Shown: piece by piece, positions 61,631-64,000 of the stretch
Layout of the letters: each line of letters opens with the position of its first letter
Numbering within the stretch: position 1 is the stretch's first letter
Source: Alphaproteobacteria bacterium
Lineage (GTDB): Bacteria > Pseudomonadota > Alphaproteobacteria > UBA6615
Length of the DNA: 64,000 bases
Assembly (NCBI GenBank): GCA_028279245.1
Contig: JANQOE010000022.1
Coordinates: forward strand, 1 to 64,000
Direction: 5' to 3'
Translations under genes and position numbers: made by a program
Notes under the pieces: generated by a model
Databases searched by the model: none
What the model saw: the letters and a program-made list of their open reading frames with translations, nothing else
Told to the model about the DNA's origin: nothing

Positions 61631-61770
61631 TTTCCTGCCTCTCCCTGGGGTCGCCGGGGTGCGCTCTATGCCAGTCAGACGGGCGTGCCCGGCAATATAG
61701 ACTTGCGTCACCGGCCTGTCTGCCATATCACTTTGCCATCTAGTATTCCAGTTTGTGCTTCTAGTATATT

Positions 61771-62565
61771 ATGGTTAGCGCACCGGACCTAAAACCAAAG
61801 CCTCTGCGGGAACTGCTCGCAGATGTGGAGCTTGCGTCTGAAGGCAGCCTGGGGGCGCAGGTCTACGCGTTGTTGTGGGATCTGATCGTCACGGTGCAGC
61901 TCCCGCCCGGGCAGCCGCTGTCGGAAAACGAAGTCGCGGACTTGCTGAAAGCCAGTAAGACCCCGGTCCGCGAAGCCTTCATTCGCCTGCAAGACAACGG
62001 CCTGGTGGAGGTCGTGCCGAAAAGCGGGACCTACGTCTCGCCGATCCGCGTCAATCGGTTTATCGAGGCGACCTTTATTCGGCTGCGGTTGGAAACCGGC
62101 GCGGTGGTGCGGGCGGCCGAGCATCACGCCGACTTCGCCAGTCAGATCCGGCTGGAGTCCTGCATCCACGAGCAGAAGGCGGCGCTCAAGGCCAAAGACT
62201 ATCTGGAGTTCTTCGAACTCGACGAGAAGTTCCACCGCGCCATCTTCGCGATGGCCGGCCTGCCCGGCGCCTGGGAGACCATGCGGCAGACCCAGTCCGA
62301 GTTCTATCGGGTGCGGCATCTGCGGCGGCTGCTGGAGATCCGCCGGACGGAGCGGGTCCTGGACCATCACGTGGCCATCGCGAAGGCCATCCGCGAGGGG
62401 GATGCCGCCAAGGCGGAACGCGCCATGTCGATGCATCTCGGGTCCGTCGAAAACAAGGTGGATGAGCTTTCGGCCCGTCCGGAGATCTTGGCATTCATCG
62501 AAGAGCTCAACGGCTCAAGGGGCCGTTCCTCGATGCGGGGCAATGCGATGCGCCGAACTGCCTGA
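61771..62565 (+). CDS. GntR-family regulator (FCD type)
   Basis: 264 residues from an ATG in TATTATG. Winged helix LSENEVADLLKASKTPVREAFIRLQ, then an FCD domain with DEKFHRAIFAMAG and LDHHVAIAKAIREGD. It likely controls the dehydratase and importer across a 140-base divergent gap; TAGTATATTATGG near the start may contain the operator. Confidence 0.9.
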   Translation: MVSAPDLKPKPLRELLADVELASEGSLGAQVYALLWDLIVTVQLPPGQPLSENEVADLLKASKTPVREAFIRLQDNGLVEVVPKSGTYVSPIRVNRFIEATFIRLRLETGAVVRAAEHHADFASQIRLESCIHEQKAALKAKDYLEFFELDEKFHRAIFAMAGLPGAWETMRQTQSEFYRVRHLRRLLEIRRTERVLDHHVAIAKAIREGDAAKAERAMSMHLGSVENKVDELSARPEILAFIEELNGSRGRSSMRGNAMRRTA

Positions 62566-62594
62566 ACCGGCCGGAACGACAAGGGGAGGAACAG

Positions 62595-63704
62595 ATGTCG
62601 GCGGTCACTTTGCGGAAAGTGTTTAAGCGCTTCGGTCCGGTCGAGGTCGTGCACGGCATTGATCTGAGCATCAACGCGCGCGAGTTCGTGGTGCTGGTCG
62701 GGCCTTCCGGCTGCGGCAAGTCGACGACGCTGCGGATGGTGGCGGGTCTCGAAGAAGTCTCCGACGGCACAATCGAAATCGGCGGCCGGGTGGTGAACGA
62801 GGTCGCGCCGAAAGACCGCGACGTTGCCATGGTCTTCCAGAACTATGCGCTCTATCCGCACCTCAACGTGGCGGAGAATATCGCTTTCGGTCTGCGGTTG
62901 CGCCGCATCAAGAAGGACATCATCACGGCGTCCGTCAACGACGTCGCGGCGACACTTGGCCTGTCCGAACTGCTGCATCGCCGGCCGGCGGACCTGTCGG
63001 GCGGTCAGCGACAGCGGGTGGCCATGGGGCGGGCGATCGTCCGCCAGCCGCAGGTGTTTCTGTTCGATGAGCCGCTGTCGAACCTCGACGCCAAACTGCG
63101 GACCCAGATGCGGGCTGAAATTAAACGCCTTCACCGGCGGCTCGATGCCACCAGCATTTATGTGACGCACGATCAGGTCGAGGCGATGACGCTGGCCGAC
63201 CGCATCGTCGTGATGAGCGACGGGAACATCGAACAGATCGGCACGCCGATGGAGCTGTTCCTGAACCCGATCAACACCTTCGTTGCCGGTTTCCTCGGCT
63301 CCCCGCCGATGAACCAGTTGGAAGCCACGGTCAGCTATGCCGACGGCGGGCCGATCGCCAAGGTTGGGAGCGACATCGCCATCCCGTTGCCGGAACTCCG
63401 TCAGCTGCGCAACGCCGAGGGGCATCCGATCATTGTCGGTATCCGGCCGGAAGACACAGCGGTCGAACGCAATGGCGCCGCGAACGCCGCGGGGATCAAG
63501 TGCGACCTCGACCTTGTCGAACCGCTCGGGTCGGAAGCACTGGTGCATGTTTCGGTGGCCGACCATCCGGTGGTGCTGAAGACCGAGACCAGGGGCGCCA
63601 TCTCCCACCTGTCCGATGTGCAGGAATTCTTCGTACAGCCCGATCACATAAAAGTCTTCGATCAAAAGACCGGCCTCGCCCTCGACCATCCGGAAGTGGC
63701 CTAG
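62595..63704 (+). CDS. ugpC: ABC importer ATPase (UgpC/MalK type)
   Basis: 369 residues with GGGGAGG upstream. Walker A GPSGCGKSTT, signature LSGGQRQRVAMGRAI, Walker B VFLFDEPLSNLDAK, switch His in VTHDQVEAM, and a C-terminal TOBE/MalK-type domain. It energises sugar-class (CUT1) importers. Upstream of a LplB-like permease. Confidence 0.95.
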   Translation: MSAVTLRKVFKRFGPVEVVHGIDLSINAREFVVLVGPSGCGKSTTLRMVAGLEEVSDGTIEIGGRVVNEVAPKDRDVAMVFQNYALYPHLNVAENIAFGLRLRRIKKDIITASVNDVAATLGLSELLHRRPADLSGGQRQRVAMGRAIVRQPQVFLFDEPLSNLDAKLRTQMRAEIKRLHRRLDATSIYVTHDQVEAMTLADRIVVMSDGNIEQIGTPMELFLNPINTFVAGFLGSPPMNQLEATVSYADGGPIAKVGSDIAIPLPELRQLRNAEGHPIIVGIRPEDTAVERNGAANAAGIKCDLDLVEPLGSEALVHVSVADHPVVLKTETRGAISHLSDVQEFFVQPDHIKVFDQKTGLALDHPEVA

Positions 63705-63713
63705 GGGCCGATC

Positions 63714-64000
63714 ATGACCGAAACAGTCTCCCAACAGGGCGTCCGGGACGCCCCGACTACGGGCAAGTTCGAGGCGCGGGTGCGGTGGCTGGTGCGGCAC
63801 TTCCGCAAGGAATGGCAGATCTACGTGCTGATGGCGCCGATGATCATCTGGTTTCTGCTGTTCCTCTACAAGCCGATGTACGGGCTGCAGATCGCCTTCA
63901 AGGACTTCAGTATCTTCCGTGGGATCGAAGGCAGCCCGTGGATCGGTCTGGAACATTTCCAGACTTTGCTCGGGAACGATCAGTTTTTCCGCGCGGTCGG
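63714..64000 (+). CDS. ABC importer permease, LplB/UgpA-like (3' truncated)
   Basis: The first 95 residues only; it runs off the window. EWQIYVLMAPMIIWFLLFLYKP is the first membrane helix, followed by MYGLQIAFKDFS and the GLEHFQTLL loop, typical of CUT1/LplB permeases associated with oligouronide uptake. Starts 9 bases after the ATPase gene. Confidence 0.88.
   Translation, partial: MTETVSQQGVRDAPTTGKFEARVRWLVRHFRKEWQIYVLMAPMIIWFLLFLYKPMYGLQIAFKDFSIFRGIEGSPWIGLEHFQTLLGNDQFFRAV

Noticed and set aside
1-64000. CRISPR arrays, complete insertion sequences or rRNA
   Set aside because: No regularly spaced repeats, no transposase with terminal repeats and no rRNA sequence were seen.

Overview
The window looks like chromosome from a GC-rich alphaproteobacterium with a large catabolic repertoire, probably Rhodospirillales-like. 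This rests on strong GC bias, dense ATGA/GTGA-coupled operons, tripartite tricarboxylate (TTT) and TRAP transporters, a C-P lyase operon, and many sugar-acid genes. The taxonomic call is an inference from gene content; no rRNA is present.

Layout. 1-2.9 kb: 3' part of an HtrA-type protease, a glyoxalase-fold protein, ubiX and a coupled TIGR02444-like gene. 2.9-7.6 kb: tRNA-Thr(TGT) followed by a visibly AT-richer block on the minus strand (subtilisin-like protease, orphan lipoprotein, orphan Hint-domain protein) and a gene-free tail; it reads like an acquired island. 7.6-17.5 kb: sulfatase, TIM-barrel-like protein and GntR regulator diverge from an enolase-superfamily enzyme, tctCBA transporter, zinc dehydrogenase and KduD-like dehydrogenase; this suggests uptake and catabolism of a (possibly sulfated) sugar acid. 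17.5-20.3 kb: Na/phosphate cotransporter-PhoU fusion and an uncharacterised STGP-motif protein. 20.4-24.8 kb: iron-type ABC importer. 24.8-28.3 kb: beta-helix protein, aldehyde dehydrogenase, small lipoprotein, SRPBCC protein. 28.6-32 kb: Dpp-type ABC importer (binding protein plus two permeases, no ATPases here) meeting a methyltransferase.

33-41 kb holds a long minus-strand operon: N-formylglutamate amidohydrolase-like hydrolase, DctQ, DctM, DctP, glutamine-synthetase-like ligase, aldehyde dehydrogenase and Fe-dependent alcohol dehydrogenase, with a divergent RpiR regulator. The enzymes fit oxidation of an amino alcohol or amine through gamma-glutamylated intermediates (inference). 41.8-46 kb: DapA-like lyase, RraA-like protein, MFS transporter and 2-hydroxyacid dehydrogenase. 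46-50 kb: small hypotheticals, a second enolase-superfamily enzyme, a GNAT and a TPR protein.

50.1-58 kb is a C-P lyase locus: phnF and an HD-domain oxygenase-like gene diverge from phnGHIJKLM plus a DUF1045 2H-phosphoesterase gene. PhnJ keeps the four radical-SAM/thiyl cysteines at the E. coli spacing. phnCDE, phnN and phnP are not in the window. 58-60.3 kb: a 48-residue zinc-ribbon protein, a DAG-kinase-like lipid kinase, tRNA-Glu(TTC) and two coupled tiny membrane proteins. 60.4-64 kb: glucarate-dehydratase-like enzyme divergent from a GntR regulator and a UgpC/LplB-type ABC importer that runs off the window.

Most interesting: the three-gene tRNA-adjacent module with an unusual Hint protein, the putative gamma-glutamylation operon, and strong hairpins placed around solute-binding-protein genes.
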